Origin: Rhodobiaceae bacterium UBA7804
GTDB lineage: Bacteria > Pseudomonadota > Alphaproteobacteria > Parvibaculales > Parvibaculaceae
Length of the DNA stretch: 64,000 nucleotides
Assembly: GCA_002480495.1 (NCBI GenBank)
Contig: DLCG01000017.1
Location: 473-64,472, forward strand
Direction of reading: 5' to 3'
The translations under genes were made by a program, and so were the position numbers. Positions within the stretch are counted from its first letter, which is position 1. Every line of letters starts with the position of its first letter. The notes below the pieces were generated by a model. The model saw only the letters and a list, made by a program, of their open reading frames with translations. It had not been told where the DNA came from and searched no databases. Shown in pieces: positions 30,509-39,391 of the stretch.

Positions 30509-30677
30509 CGCGCTCCGGCAGCTCCTGTCCGGCCGCAAGCTGCGGAACCGGGCAGCGGACCTTCATGGGGACCCGCTTTTTTTGCAAGTGCGCGGCACAC
30601 TGGCCCGCCCCCGCGCCCTTGTCAACCGGCCCGGAGATCGAAGGTAAATGGCGGAATCCTGCGGTTCACGGCCCGGC

Positions 30678-30704
30678 TGTCACAAAGACCTCTTCATCGC
30701 CGTC
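30678..30704 (+). promoter_or_regulatory. ECF41-type promoter
   Basis: TGTCACA (30678-30684), then exactly 16 bases, then CGTC (30701-30704). This is the published target pattern of ECF41 sigma factors (TGTCACA-N16-CGTC). It lies about 45 bases ahead of the first gene of an operon whose third gene encodes an ECF41 sigma factor, so the operon is very probably autoregulated. That link is inference from motif and position. Confidence 0.85.
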
Positions 30705-30747
30705 TTCTTCATGAAAAACGTCCACCCCATACATGGAGGAGGCCCCA

Positions 30748-31176
30748 TTGGCCGAACTGATATCCCCCCTTTCCCGCCGCAGCCCCCTAAAGCGGGTGGT
30801 CCTCGCCCTTTTCGCCCTGGTCTGGCTAATCAACGCAATCTGGATGCTGGCCGACCCTGCCGGCTGGTATGCCAGCATCGACGGCGTGTCCAATACCGGG
30901 CCTTATAACCCCCATTTTGTGCGCGATATCGGCGTCGCCTATCTGATGCTCGCCCTGTTGAGCGGGGCGGCGATCCGGTGGCCGGTTCATGCCACCGCTC
31001 TGCTCGGCGCTGTGACGCTCTATCTCGGTCTCCATGCCCTGCTCCATGTATGGGACATAGCCGCAGCACGGCTTCCCATCGAGCATGTGCTGGTCGACCT
31101 GCCGGGCGTCTTCCTGCCCCCTTTCATTTCCGCGGCGCTCACATGGTGGTGCGCACCGGCACGGACGGCAGCCTGA
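30748..31176 (+). CDS. Four-helix membrane protein of the ECF41 operon
   Basis: A 142-residue integral membrane protein with four predicted helices (about 16-35, 58-76, 80-100, 118-135) and a conserved-looking NPHFVRDIGVAYLMLA segment. The size and layout resemble DoxX-like or DUF4345-like proteins, but I cannot name a family. The likely start is TTG at 30748, because AGGAGG sits five bases upstream; the in-frame ATG at 30733 has no ribosome site. It is first in the ECF41 operon, 12 bases before the AhpD-like gene. Confidence 0.75.
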   Translation: MAELISPLSRRSPLKRVVLALFALVWLINAIWMLADPAGWYASIDGVSNTGPYNPHFVRDIGVAYLMLALLSGAAIRWPVHATALLGAVTLYLGLHALLHVWDIAAARLPIEHVLVDLPGVFLPPFISAALTWWCAPARTAA

Positions 31177-31188
31177 AGGAGAGGCATT

Positions 31189-31743
31189 ATGCTGAAAAAT
31201 ACCATCGAACGATTGATCCGCAGGCAGGAGGCGATCACCGGCGAGAGCGCGGATTTCATGCGCGATCTCCATGCAGGATCACCGAGCGGTTTCTGGCGTT
31301 TTGCGCTGTTCGTCCCCATGAGCCGGCACCGCGGAACACTGCCGCTCAATGCAGCCTGCGCCGTCCGCATCGCGGCGGTCCACGCCGAGGATTGCGGCCC
31401 CTGTCTTCAAACCGTCATCAAACTGTCACTCGACGCGGGCGCGAGCCCGGAAATCCTCCGCGCCGCCGTCGAGGAAAATCTCGAGCCTATGGACGAGGAG
31501 ACGAAACTCGCCTTCGAGTTTGCCCGCCATCTCGTCGCGCGCGACCCGAGGTCCGAAGACCTCCGCAGCGCCATCGAGCGGCGCTGGGGCAAGGCGGGGA
31601 TAAGCGAGATCGCGCTCGCTATCGCATCGTCGCGGGTCTTTCCAACGGTCAAGCGAGCGATGGGATATGGTCAGGCCTGTCAGCGCGTCGTCATTGCAGG
31701 CGAGCAAACCGAGGCGGCGCTGGGAACGGCGAGGGCGGCATGA
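31189..31743 (+). CDS. AhpD-like carboxymuconolactone decarboxylase family protein
   Basis: A 184-residue helical protein with an AhpD-type redox centre, EDCGPC (Glu67 to Cys72), followed by LQTVIKLSLDAG. AhpD-like proteins reduce peroxiredoxin partners or act as thiol-dependent peroxidases. A GGAGAGG site precedes the ATG. The stop overlaps the ECF41 start by four bases (31740-31743). ECF41 sigma factors are often linked to carboxymuconolactone decarboxylase, oxidoreductase or epimerase genes; this gene fits the first class. Confidence 0.85.
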   Translation: MLKNTIERLIRRQEAITGESADFMRDLHAGSPSGFWRFALFVPMSRHRGTLPLNAACAVRIAAVHAEDCGPCLQTVIKLSLDAGASPEILRAAVEENLEPMDEETKLAFEFARHLVARDPRSEDLRSAIERRWGKAGISEIALAIASSRVFPTVKRAMGYGQACQRVVIAGEQTEAALGTARAA

Positions 31744-32639
31744 CCGGCGGATCGGACAACAACCGGGAGGCGGAGGCCGTCTTCGAACGGCATCGCCCGC
31801 GCGCCTTCGGTGTCGCCTACCGGATTCTGGGTTCCGCGAGTGACGCGGAGGATGTGGTTCAGGAGGCGTGGTTCCGCTGGCGAAACGCGGACACCGCCAA
31901 CATCCGCAATCCCGAGGCCTGGCTGGTAACGACAGTGGCGCGGCTCGGCATCGACCAGCTTCGCGCCGCGCGCGCCAAGCGCGAAACCTATATCGGCCCC
32001 TGGCTGCCGGAACCGATCGTCTCGGCCGCCCTCGAATCGGAACCGACGCCGGAAGACCGGCTCTCGCTGTCCGACGACATTTCGATGGCGCTGCTCCACG
32101 TTCTGGAACGTCTGGCGCCGGAGGAGCGGGCAGCATTCCTGCTGCACGACGCTTTCGACTACGACTATGGCGAACTTTCCGCGCTTCTGGGCAAGTCGGA
32201 AGCCGCCTGCCGCCAGACGGTGAGCCGTGCCCGCAAGCGCGTACAGGAAACGCACCCCCGTTTCGACACAAGCAGCCGCGAACATCTCCGTCTCGCATCC
32301 GCCTTCAACTCCGCAATCGCGAACGCGGACCCGCAAGCACTGATCGATTGCCTGAGCGAGGATGTCGTCTTCTATTCGGATGGCGGCGGAAAGGCGCTCG
32401 CGGCACTCAATCCGCTCTACGGCCCGGACCGTGTGATGCGGTTCTTCATGGGCATACTGAGGAAGCGGCCCGAGAACTTTACAGTAGAGCCTGCGACGGT
32501 GAACGGATTGCCCGGCTTCATCATGCATGACGAAGAGGGCGTGCATTCGGCCCTGAGTTTCGGCGTGAGCGACGGCCGCATCTCCGCGCTCTACATGATC
32601 CGCAATCCCGACAAGCTGGCGCGGATCGAAAAGCGCTAG
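31740..32639 (+). CDS. ECF41-family RNA polymerase sigma factor with SnoaL-like C-terminal domain
   Basis: A 299-residue extracytoplasmic-function sigma factor. Region 2 covers about 10-80 and region 4 about 113-172, followed by a SnoaL-like domain (about 183-290) that acts as a built-in regulator in this group. The ECF41 signature motifs are all present: WLPEP (88-92) in the linker, DGGGK (214-218), NGLPG (255-259) and NPDKL (289-293). No separate anti-sigma gene is needed or seen. It is the last gene of the operon and shares a CTAG stop overlap with convergent xerD. The inducing signal is unknown. Confidence 0.95.
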   Translation: MTGGSDNNREAEAVFERHRPRAFGVAYRILGSASDAEDVVQEAWFRWRNADTANIRNPEAWLVTTVARLGIDQLRAARAKRETYIGPWLPEPIVSAALESEPTPEDRLSLSDDISMALLHVLERLAPEERAAFLLHDAFDYDYGELSALLGKSEAACRQTVSRARKRVQETHPRFDTSSREHLRLASAFNSAIANADPQALIDCLSEDVVFYSDGGGKALAALNPLYGPDRVMRFFMGILRKRPENFTVEPATVNGLPGFIMHDEEGVHSALSFGVSDGRISALYMIRNPDKLARIEKR

Positions 32640-33598
32640 GACGCCTTGTTGCCCTTCTTGGCAAGAGGATGATGCGTCTGTACGAGCTCCTTCAGACGCT
32701 CGTCGAGGACATGCGTGTAGATCTGCGTGGTAGAGATATCGGCATGGCCGAGCATCTGTTGCACGGCCCGCAGATCGGCACCATTGGCAAGCAAATGACT
32801 TGCAAAGGCATGGCGGAGCGTGTGTGGGGAGACGCGTGTGGGATCGAGCCCTGCGGCAACGGCGAGATCTTTCAGGAGTTGCGCGAAACGGTGACGGGTG
32901 AGATGACCCTGACGTCCTCGGGACGGAAACAGCCAGGGTGAAACCTGGTCCCCGAGGCGCATCGAGCGAAGAGGAAGATAGGCGTCGATGGAGGCTCGCG
33001 CCGTTTCGGAGAGCGGCACCAGGCGCTCGCGCCCGCCCTTGCCGCTTACCGCGAGGAACCGCTCATCGCCACGCACCGCCGAAAGCGGCAAGCCGACGAG
33101 CTCCGAGACGCGAAGCCCCGTCGCATAGAGCACTTCCATCAGGCAGACGAGCCGCGCGCGCTTGTAGGCGAGCACGGCTTCTTCCTGCGTGCGTCCATCC
33201 TCGGCGCGCTGCGCGGCGGAAAGAAGCGCATCCACTTCCTCGACCGTCAGCGTCTTTGGCAACGGCCGTGCACGGCGCGGACCTTCGATCGAGCCGCAGG
33301 GGTCGTCGGAACGGATATTCTCGGTGAAGAGAAAACCGTGGAACTGGCGAATGGCGGAAAGCCTGCGCGCGGCAGTCGACGCGGAGAGCCCCTGATCCGA
33401 AAGGCCCTCCAGATAGTCTCGAATATCTTTCGTGGTAGCGCCGGTCGCCGGTTTTCCTCGCGCCGTCAGAAATGCCGAAAAATCCTTGAGATCGCGCTCA
33501 TAGGCATCGAGCGTGTTGCGGGCAGCACCGCGCTCCGCGCTCAGCATTTCGAGAAATGCTTCCAGATGTTGTCCGCGTTCCCGAGACTCTTTCGACAT
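32636..33598 (-). CDS. xerD: Site-specific tyrosine recombinase XerD
   Basis: Resolves chromosome dimers at dif together with XerC. The 320 residues have the SAM-like N-terminal core-binding domain (about 10-100) and the catalytic domain with Arg163, Lys187, His259, Arg262, His285 and nucleophile Tyr294. The C-terminal part QMLGHADISTTQIYTH matches XerD. I start at ATG 33598; a GTG at 33607 is an alternative. The position, beside the aroK-aroB region rather than next to an integron or phage, argues for the housekeeping recombinase. Confidence 0.93.
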   Translation of the reverse strand: MSKESRERGQHLEAFLEMLSAERGAARNTLDAYERDLKDFSAFLTARGKPATGATTKDIRDYLEGLSDQGLSASTAARRLSAIRQFHGFLFTENIRSDDPCGSIEGPRRARPLPKTLTVEEVDALLSAAQRAEDGRTQEEAVLAYKRARLVCLMEVLYATGLRVSELVGLPLSAVRGDERFLAVSGKGGRERLVPLSETARASIDAYLPLRSMRLGDQVSPWLFPSRGRQGHLTRHRFAQLLKDLAVAAGLDPTRVSPHTLRHAFASHLLANGADLRAVQQMLGHADISTTQIYTHVLDERLKELVQTHHPLAKKGNKAS

Positions 33599-33614
33599 TG
33601 AACTCACCTTTTAC

Positions 33615-35591
33615 TCAACCGCGTCCGGCATTACTTCTCGCCATCAACGCTTCCAGGGCGAGGCGGCGCGCCTCGCTTTCAAGACCGACGGCGCGAAGGC
33701 TCGACACGGCCTGCGCCGATGCTCGCGGATGTACAGCGCCCGGACCTTCGCGGCCGATCGCATCAAGCGCAAGCAACACGGTTTCACCCACGGCATTTCT
33801 CACGCCCGCCGCCTGCATTCGGTTGAGCAAGGCCTCGGGCGGAACCTTGCCCGTCAGCGCACCGCGCGCATCGAGCAATGCATCCCAAACCGCCGGATCG
33901 AGCTGAAAACCGAGCGCATCGAGCAGCATGGCTTCGCTCGCAGCGTAGAATTGCGTGGTTTTCACGCCGGATTTGAGGTCGGCGACAATCTCAGCCGACA
34001 ATGCCTTCGCATCGAAGCCGGTCGCTGATCCGCCTTCCACACGCATCAGTCCGGTCAACTCGCGGGCATCACGGCCAAGCGTCTGCCCGCTGGAGGTCAC
34101 AAGAGTGAGCCATTGCTGGGCTTTCGCCCTCTCGCCGATCGCGATGAACGCGCGCGCTGCCGCCGCCGCCAGCGGACGGAGCGCCTCATTGGGCTCCATA
34201 TTGTCCAGTTCCGGATATAGGGCTTCCACGGTCGGATAGTAGAGGCCTGCGGCTTCGGCGGTCGCAAAAGCGAGCTTGAAAAGCCGGATGCGCTCATCCG
34301 CCGCAACCGCGGAAGAGATCGACTGGTAGATCATTGCACGGCGGAGCGGCGAGGCCTCCGGAATATCGGAGGTGAGGAGACCGGCCAATTGCTCGGGCGT
34401 AAAGCGCGGCTTGCGGTAGAAGGCGGCGAGCTGCCGCCCGTTGATCAAACCGTAGGCCGCAGCCCTTTCGGCCGCTTCGACCTTCTGTTCGGCCGGGATA
34501 GAGGGATCGTCCAGAAGCGAGGGAAGAAGCGCGGGTGCGGCAATGGCTACCGCGTTCTCCGGCAGATCGCGCTTCGCCAGCCTGTAGAACGCCGCATCGA
34601 CGATCCCCAGCTCGTTGGGTTCCGGCGCGCGCAGAACGATGCCTGCCGCTGCCTCGCTCGCCAGCGAATAGAAAAGCGGATCGTCGAGCCCTTCCTCGCG
34701 AGCCAGATCGAGCGTCAGGCTTGCAATCTCCCGATTGCCCGCCGCGAGCTGACAATAGGCGCTGAGCTTCACGGAGAAGGCCGCCATGGCGTCATGCGCC
34801 GGATCGTTTCCGGGCGGAATGTCCTTCAGCGCCTCGCAAGCGAGTCTTTCGTCATCCTTTGCGAGAGCGGCGCGCGCCAGTCCGGCGGCGACGCCGGGAG
34901 AGCGGTCCCGGCCGGCGGCCTGCGCAAGTTCCAGAGCCGCCTCCGTATGACCGGCCGCAATCAGCAGATTGAGGCGCGTTGCCAGGAGAGAGTTTGCGCT
35001 GCCGGCGCCTTCGGGCGGCTGCGCCCCGGTAAGAAGCAGGCGGCGGGCCAGGTCGCTCACGATGGGGGAGCGGGAAGGCACGGGAAGCCGGCCAAGATAG
35101 TTGTCGATATCCGCGCGCGAGGCGCCGCGCCACATGTCGCTTCCGAAACCACCCTGCTGCGCGCTCAAGAGCCCCGCCGTGGAAGCATCGACACCTGAGA
35201 GAGTACCGATTTCGATACCGGCCCCACCCTGCCCCGGAACGGAGCCGAGGACACGGACGGACGGACCGGAAGGCTCGATCCCGGCGGGGAAGAACTGCGA
35301 AGGACGGGAAGGGACTGGGTCGGGGGCAGCAGATGAGGGTGTCGTTGCGCCGAAGCCCGGCGGAACGATGCTCTGCGGACCCGCAGCCGGATTGCCGCCG
35401 CCGGAGCCGCTTGAACCGGGTTCGGCAAGGGACTGGGGCACGGGCCGGACGGGCTGCATGCCATCGGGCGCCTGCAGCACATTCGCCTCTTGAGCGAAGG
35501 ATGCGGCGGCGCAAACCGATACCGAGGCGAAAAGCGCCAACCCGGCGGCAAGATGCCGCCGTGCCGTCGGCTTAACGCGTGAACTGGTCAT
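33615..35591 (-). CDS. Secreted protein of unknown function
   Basis: A 658-residue exported protein. It has a signal peptide (to about residue 34, SFAQ), a Pro/Gly/Ser-rich linker (about 35-110), and then a long all-helical region with alternating Ala/Leu pattern like degenerate TPR or HEAT repeats. Few cysteines and no catalytic motif are visible. It overlaps the small membrane-protein gene upstream by 20 bases and ends 16 bases before xerD starts, so the three probably form one transcript. The arrangement recurs in alphaproteobacteria opposite aroK-aroB, but I know no function. Confidence 0.8.
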   Translation of the reverse strand: MTSSRVKPTARRHLAAGLALFASVSVCAAASFAQEANVLQAPDGMQPVRPVPQSLAEPGSSGSGGGNPAAGPQSIVPPGFGATTPSSAAPDPVPSRPSQFFPAGIEPSGPSVRVLGSVPGQGGAGIEIGTLSGVDASTAGLLSAQQGGFGSDMWRGASRADIDNYLGRLPVPSRSPIVSDLARRLLLTGAQPPEGAGSANSLLATRLNLLIAAGHTEAALELAQAAGRDRSPGVAAGLARAALAKDDERLACEALKDIPPGNDPAHDAMAAFSVKLSAYCQLAAGNREIASLTLDLAREEGLDDPLFYSLASEAAAGIVLRAPEPNELGIVDAAFYRLAKRDLPENAVAIAAPALLPSLLDDPSIPAEQKVEAAERAAAYGLINGRQLAAFYRKPRFTPEQLAGLLTSDIPEASPLRRAMIYQSISSAVAADERIRLFKLAFATAEAAGLYYPTVEALYPELDNMEPNEALRPLAAAAARAFIAIGERAKAQQWLTLVTSSGQTLGRDARELTGLMRVEGGSATGFDAKALSAEIVADLKSGVKTTQFYAASEAMLLDALGFQLDPAVWDALLDARGALTGKVPPEALLNRMQAAGVRNAVGETVLLALDAIGREGPGAVHPRASAQAVSSLRAVGLESEARRLALEALMARSNAGRG

Positions 35592-35715
35592 TCGGGAGAA
35601 CCTTCTCCACTGTCTGGGCCTGCGGCTCGACCGCCTGATCCAGATAAAAAAGCCCACCCACGACGACGATCACGAGGATGACGGCAAGGGCGAGGAAACT
35701 GGTAGCACGGCTCAT
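35572..35715 (-). CDS. 47-residue single-helix membrane protein
   Basis: A short frame starting MSRATSFLALAVILVIVVV, with one membrane helix (about 7-25) and a polar 20-residue C-terminal tail (QAVEPQAQTVEKVLPNDQFT). A strong ribosome site (AAGAAGGAAG) lies eight bases or so before the ATG. Its 3' end overlaps the start of the 658-residue secreted protein by 20 bases in another frame, which suggests coupled translation and a joint function. No family recognised. Confidence 0.7.
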   Translation of the reverse strand: MSRATSFLALAVILVIVVVGGLFYLDQAVEPQAQTVEKVLPNDQFTR

Positions 35716-35981
35716 GATTCTTCCTTCTTGTGGTTCGAGACCGCGGGGCCTCGACCTTCGGGTTCATGCCGCCGGGACAGTCATCCAGCCATAAGGTCCG
35801 CTTGCGGCGAAATTTGGGCGCGACTCGGCCCTCGCAAGGCCTTATCTACAGCCCTGAGCGGCTGCAACCCCGTTAACGATTATCTAAAATCCGGAATTTC
35901 CATCCGGTGAAGAATGGGAAGACTAGGCCAACAAGGTTAAGGCGGCCAGAATGGCCGAATGCCTCAAGATCAGACAATGGA

Positions 35982-36617
35982 ATGATGAAGCCAGGCGACC
36001 AGAAAGAGCCGGACGAACGGCTGGACGAAAGGGATGAGAACGAGGCGCTTTCGCCGGTTCCGTTCGCCGAGCGTTCGATCGTTCTCGTCGGCCTGATGGG
36101 GGCCGGCAAAACGACCGTCGGGCGCCGTCTCGCACGGCGCCTCGACCTTGCATTCGTGGATACGGATGCCGAGATAGAGCAGGCGGCTGGCGAGACTATC
36201 CCCGAAATCTTCGAGCGGCGCGGCGAAGCAACTTTCCGCGCGGGAGAGCGCCGGGTGATCGCGAGGCTTCTCGGGGAGGGGCCGCGCGTCCTCGCCACGG
36301 GTGGCGGCGCCTTCATGGACCCGCTCACTCGTGCCAACATTGCCGCCCGCGGCATTTCGGTCTGGCTCAAGGCGGATCTCGACGTATTGATGAAGCGCGT
36401 GGGCAAGCGCGGCGACCGCCCGCTGCTGCAGACGGACGATCCGCGGGAAACGATGAAGAGACTGATGGACCAGCGCTACCCCGTTTACGCGGAAGCCGAC
36501 ATCACGATCGAGAGCCTCGAGGGACCGCACGATGCGGTCGTCGATGAGGTGATGGAGAAACTGACGCGCTTCCGCGCGGAACATGCCGCGGAGGCGAATG
36601 CCGGTGGCCGGGAATGA
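35982..36617 (+). CDS. aroK: Shikimate kinase
   Basis: Phosphorylates shikimate in the chorismate pathway. About 211 residues: an acidic N-terminal extension (about 1-30), the P-loop GLMGAGKTT (37-45), the shikimate-binding FVDTDAEIEQ and ERRGEATFRAGE, the GGGAF loop and the LID region GKRGDRPLL. The start is uncertain (ATG 35982 or 35985). Overlaps aroB by four bases (ATGA, 36614-36617). Confidence 0.95.
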   Translation: MMKPGDQKEPDERLDERDENEALSPVPFAERSIVLVGLMGAGKTTVGRRLARRLDLAFVDTDAEIEQAAGETIPEIFERRGEATFRAGERRVIARLLGEGPRVLATGGGAFMDPLTRANIAARGISVWLKADLDVLMKRVGKRGDRPLLQTDDPRETMKRLMDQRYPVYAEADITIESLEGPHDAVVDEVMEKLTRFRAEHAAEANAGGRE

Positions 36618-37732
36618 CTGACGACATGAAGAAGGTAAGAGTTGAACTTGGCGACCGGGCCTATGACATCCTGGTCGGCCCCGGTCTCATTGCCGATGCG
36701 GGTCATCATATTGCGCCCCTGCTCCGCCGCCACCGTGTAGCCATCGTCACCGACGAAACGGTGGGCAGGCTTCACCTCCCTGCTCTCGAGAAAAGCCTCG
36801 ACGAGGCAGGCATCCGCCATTCGGCAATCAAGCTCCCCGCGGGCGAAAGCACGAAATCCTTCGCACAGCTCGAAAAGCTGACCGAATGGCTCCTTGGTGA
36901 AGAGATCGAGCGCGGCGACCTCGTGATCGCATTGGGCGGCGGTGTGATCGGCGACCTGACCGGCTTTGCCGCCTCGATCCTGCGCCGCGGCGTCGACTTC
37001 GCCCAGATACCGACGACACTGCTATCGCAGGTGGACAGCTCTGTCGGCGGCAAGACGGGCATCAACACGAAGCATGGCAAGAACCTCGCGGGCGCCTTCC
37101 ACCAGCCGCGCCTTGTGCTCGCGGATACGGACGCCTTGCAGACGCTGCCCATGCGCGAATTTCTCGCAGGCTATGCCGAGGTCGTGAAATACGGCCTCAT
37201 CGGCGACCGCGACTTCTTCGATTGGCTGGAAGCGAATGTCGACCGCCTGAAGGACGGCGATGTCGAAGCGCGTATCCACGCCATCGTGAAGAGCTGCGAG
37301 GCAAAGGCACAAACGGTGGCGGCCGATGAACGCGAAGGCGGTGTCCGCGCCCTTCTCAATCTCGGCCATACTTTCGGTCATGCACTCGAAGCGGCCACCG
37401 GCTTCTCGGACCGCCTGGTTCACGGCGAGGGCGTAGCCGTCGGCATGACCCTCGCCTTCGAGCTTTCCGCCCGGCTCGGCCTGTGCCCGCGCCAGGATGC
37501 GGTGCGTGTCCGCCAGCATCTCGCCCGCGCAGGCCTGCCCTGCTCGCTCGCCGACATTCCCGGCAAGCTGCCCGATGCCGACGAACTCATTGCGCTGATG
37601 GGTCAGGACAAGAAGGTTCTGGACGGCAAACTCACCTTCATTCTCGCACGCGCCATCGGAGATGCCTTCATCACGCGCGACGTCGATCCCGACACGCTTC
37701 GGGCCCTGCTGCGGGAGAGGGAGCCCGCCTGA
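36614..37732 (+). CDS. aroB: 3-dehydroquinate synthase
   Basis: Second step of the shikimate pathway, using NAD and a divalent metal. The 372 residues include GGGVIGDLTGF (NAD binding), QVDSSVGGKTGIN, and the metal ligands in YAEVVKYG, LGHTFGHALE and HGEGVAVGM. Coupled to aroK by a four-base overlap and followed after one base by the CNNM/CorC gene. Normal length. Confidence 0.97.
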   Translation: MTDDMKKVRVELGDRAYDILVGPGLIADAGHHIAPLLRRHRVAIVTDETVGRLHLPALEKSLDEAGIRHSAIKLPAGESTKSFAQLEKLTEWLLGEEIERGDLVIALGGGVIGDLTGFAASILRRGVDFAQIPTTLLSQVDSSVGGKTGINTKHGKNLAGAFHQPRLVLADTDALQTLPMREFLAGYAEVVKYGLIGDRDFFDWLEANVDRLKDGDVEARIHAIVKSCEAKAQTVAADEREGGVRALLNLGHTFGHALEAATGFSDRLVHGEGVAVGMTLAFELSARLGLCPRQDAVRVRQHLARAGLPCSLADIPGKLPDADELIALMGQDKKVLDGKLTFILARAIGDAFITRDVDPDTLRALLREREPA

Positions 37733-37733
37733 T

Positions 37734-39026
37734 ATGGTTTCGCTCGGCCTCGGCGTCATTCTTGGCGCCATCGTATTGCTGCTGCTCTTTTCCGGTTTCT
37801 TTTCAGGTTCGGAAACGGCGCTTACCGCCGCGTCGCGCGCCCGGATGCATCGCCTGGCGGAAGAGGGGAACAAGCGCGCCCGAATCGTCCTGCGCCTCAC
37901 CGAAGACCGCGAACGGTTGATCGGTGCCATTCTGCTCGGCAACAACCTCGTCAACATTCTCGCATCGGCACTCGCGACAAGCCTCTTCCTTGCCTTGTTC
38001 GGCGATGCTGGTGTCGTTTATGCGACGCTCGTCATGACGGCCGTGGTTCTGATCTTCGCGGAAGTGGCTCCGAAGACCTTCGCAATCACCAACACGGATC
38101 GCGTTGCACTCGCCGTTTCGCAACCGCTGCGCATCATCATCTTTCTGTTCGGTCCCGTCACCGCGGCCGTGCAGTTCATCGTCCGTCACACGTTCCGGAT
38201 TTTCGGTCTCGACGTGGATGACCAGCAACAAGTGCTTTCCGCGCACGAAGAACTGCGCGGCGCGATCAACCTCCATCATCACGAAGGTGGCGTGGTGAAG
38301 ATCGACCGCGACATGCTGGGCGGCATTCTGGATCTTCGCGACCTCGAAGTGAGCGACATCATGGTCCATCGCAAGAATATCGCGATGATCGATGCCTCGC
38401 AGACAAATGCCGAAATCGTCTCGCAGGTTCTCGGCAGTCCACATACGCGAATTCCTCTCTGGCGCGACGAACAGGAAAACATCATCGGCGTACTGCATGC
38501 GAAGGACCTGCTGCGTGCATTGGCAGGCGCAGGCTGGAACCCGGATGCAGTGAACATTCTCGAGGTGGCGACGAAGCCCTGGTTCGTACCCGACACGACG
38601 ACCCTGCAGGATCAGCTAAACGCCTTCCTGCGCCGCAAGACGCATTTTGCGCTCGTCGTCGACGAATATGGCGCGCTCATGGGCCTGATCACGCTGGAAG
38701 ACATTCTCGAGGAAATCGTCGGCGAGATTTCAGACGAACACGACATAGATGTGGCCGGCGTTCGCGTTCAGCCGGATGGATCGGTCGTCGTGAACGGCTC
38801 TGTGCCGATCCGCGATCTCAATCGCGCGCTCGACTGGTCGCTGCCCGACGACGAGGCGACCACCATCGCCGGTCTCGTCATTCACGAGGCCCGGACCATT
38901 CCGGAGGTGGGGCAGGCCTTCACCTTTCACGGTTTCCGCTTCGAGATCACCCGGCGCCAGCGCAACCAGATTGCGCAGATGCGCGTCACCCCCGCCCGGA
39001 ACCTCAAGGCCGGAGCCGCGGACTAG
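37734..39026 (+). CDS. CNNM/CorC-type membrane protein with CBS domains
   Basis: A 430-residue protein. The N-terminal DUF21 (CNNM) membrane domain (about 1-180) contains FSGFFSGSETALTAASRARM and NNLVNILASALAT. A pair of CBS domains follows (about 205-335, with HTRIPLWRD and HFALVVDEYGALMGLITLEDILEEIVGEI), then a C-terminal CorC_HlyC domain. Proteins of this kind export magnesium or cobalt; the old hemolysin label is misleading. The ATG at 37734 has GAGAGGGAG upstream. Its stop shares a CTAG with the convergent bolA-like gene. Confidence 0.92.
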   Translation: MVSLGLGVILGAIVLLLLFSGFFSGSETALTAASRARMHRLAEEGNKRARIVLRLTEDRERLIGAILLGNNLVNILASALATSLFLALFGDAGVVYATLVMTAVVLIFAEVAPKTFAITNTDRVALAVSQPLRIIIFLFGPVTAAVQFIVRHTFRIFGLDVDDQQQVLSAHEELRGAINLHHHEGGVVKIDRDMLGGILDLRDLEVSDIMVHRKNIAMIDASQTNAEIVSQVLGSPHTRIPLWRDEQENIIGVLHAKDLLRALAGAGWNPDAVNILEVATKPWFVPDTTTLQDQLNAFLRRKTHFALVVDEYGALMGLITLEDILEEIVGEISDEHDIDVAGVRVQPDGSVVVNGSVPIRDLNRALDWSLPDDEATTIAGLVIHEARTIPEVGQAFTFHGFRFEITRRQRNQIAQMRVTPARNLKAGAAD

Positions 39027-39307
39027 CGCTCGCCGGATGCGGCTTCCTCGGGCGTGAGCGTCTTCATGGAGAGGGCGTGAATGGGAGCGCCCATCTCCTC
39101 CCGGAGCGCCGCCGTCACGAGCCGCTGCCGTTCCACCCGGGACTTCCCGGCGAAGGCGGCGGAAACAACCATCAGGCGGAAATGGGTTTCGCCCTCCGGC
39201 CGGTGCCCCGCATGCCCCTTGTGGAGATGGGACTCATCCACTACTTCCAGCCGTTCAGGCAAAAGAGCGGATTCGAGCTTGCGGCGTATCGTCTCCGCGA
39301 CGGTCAT
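39023..39307 (-). CDS. BolA family protein
   Basis: A 94-residue BolA-type protein with the class II KH-like fold and the FxGKSRVERQRLV motif (VSAAFAGKSRVERQR). BolA proteins partner monothiol glutaredoxins in iron-sulfur handling and can bind DNA. The histidine-rich loop SHLHKGHAGHRPEGETHF is typical. The ATG at 39307 follows CGGAG. It sits beside the J-domain protein gene, divergent, as in many alphaproteobacteria. Confidence 0.93.
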   Translation of the reverse strand: MTVAETIRRKLESALLPERLEVVDESHLHKGHAGHRPEGETHFRLMVVSAAFAGKSRVERQRLVTAALREEMGAPIHALSMKTLTPEEAASGER

Positions 39308-39391
39308 GAACCACTCCGTTACGCTAATCGTTAACCCGAGGCGCGCCATGCTTCCTTGTTTTGCCGGCGCCGCCAACCCATAATTTGCTTC

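Noticed and set aside
32636..33598. Tyrosine recombinase considered as an integrase of a mobile element
   Set aside because: The sequence fits XerD, and no tRNA, attachment repeats or cargo genes are nearby.
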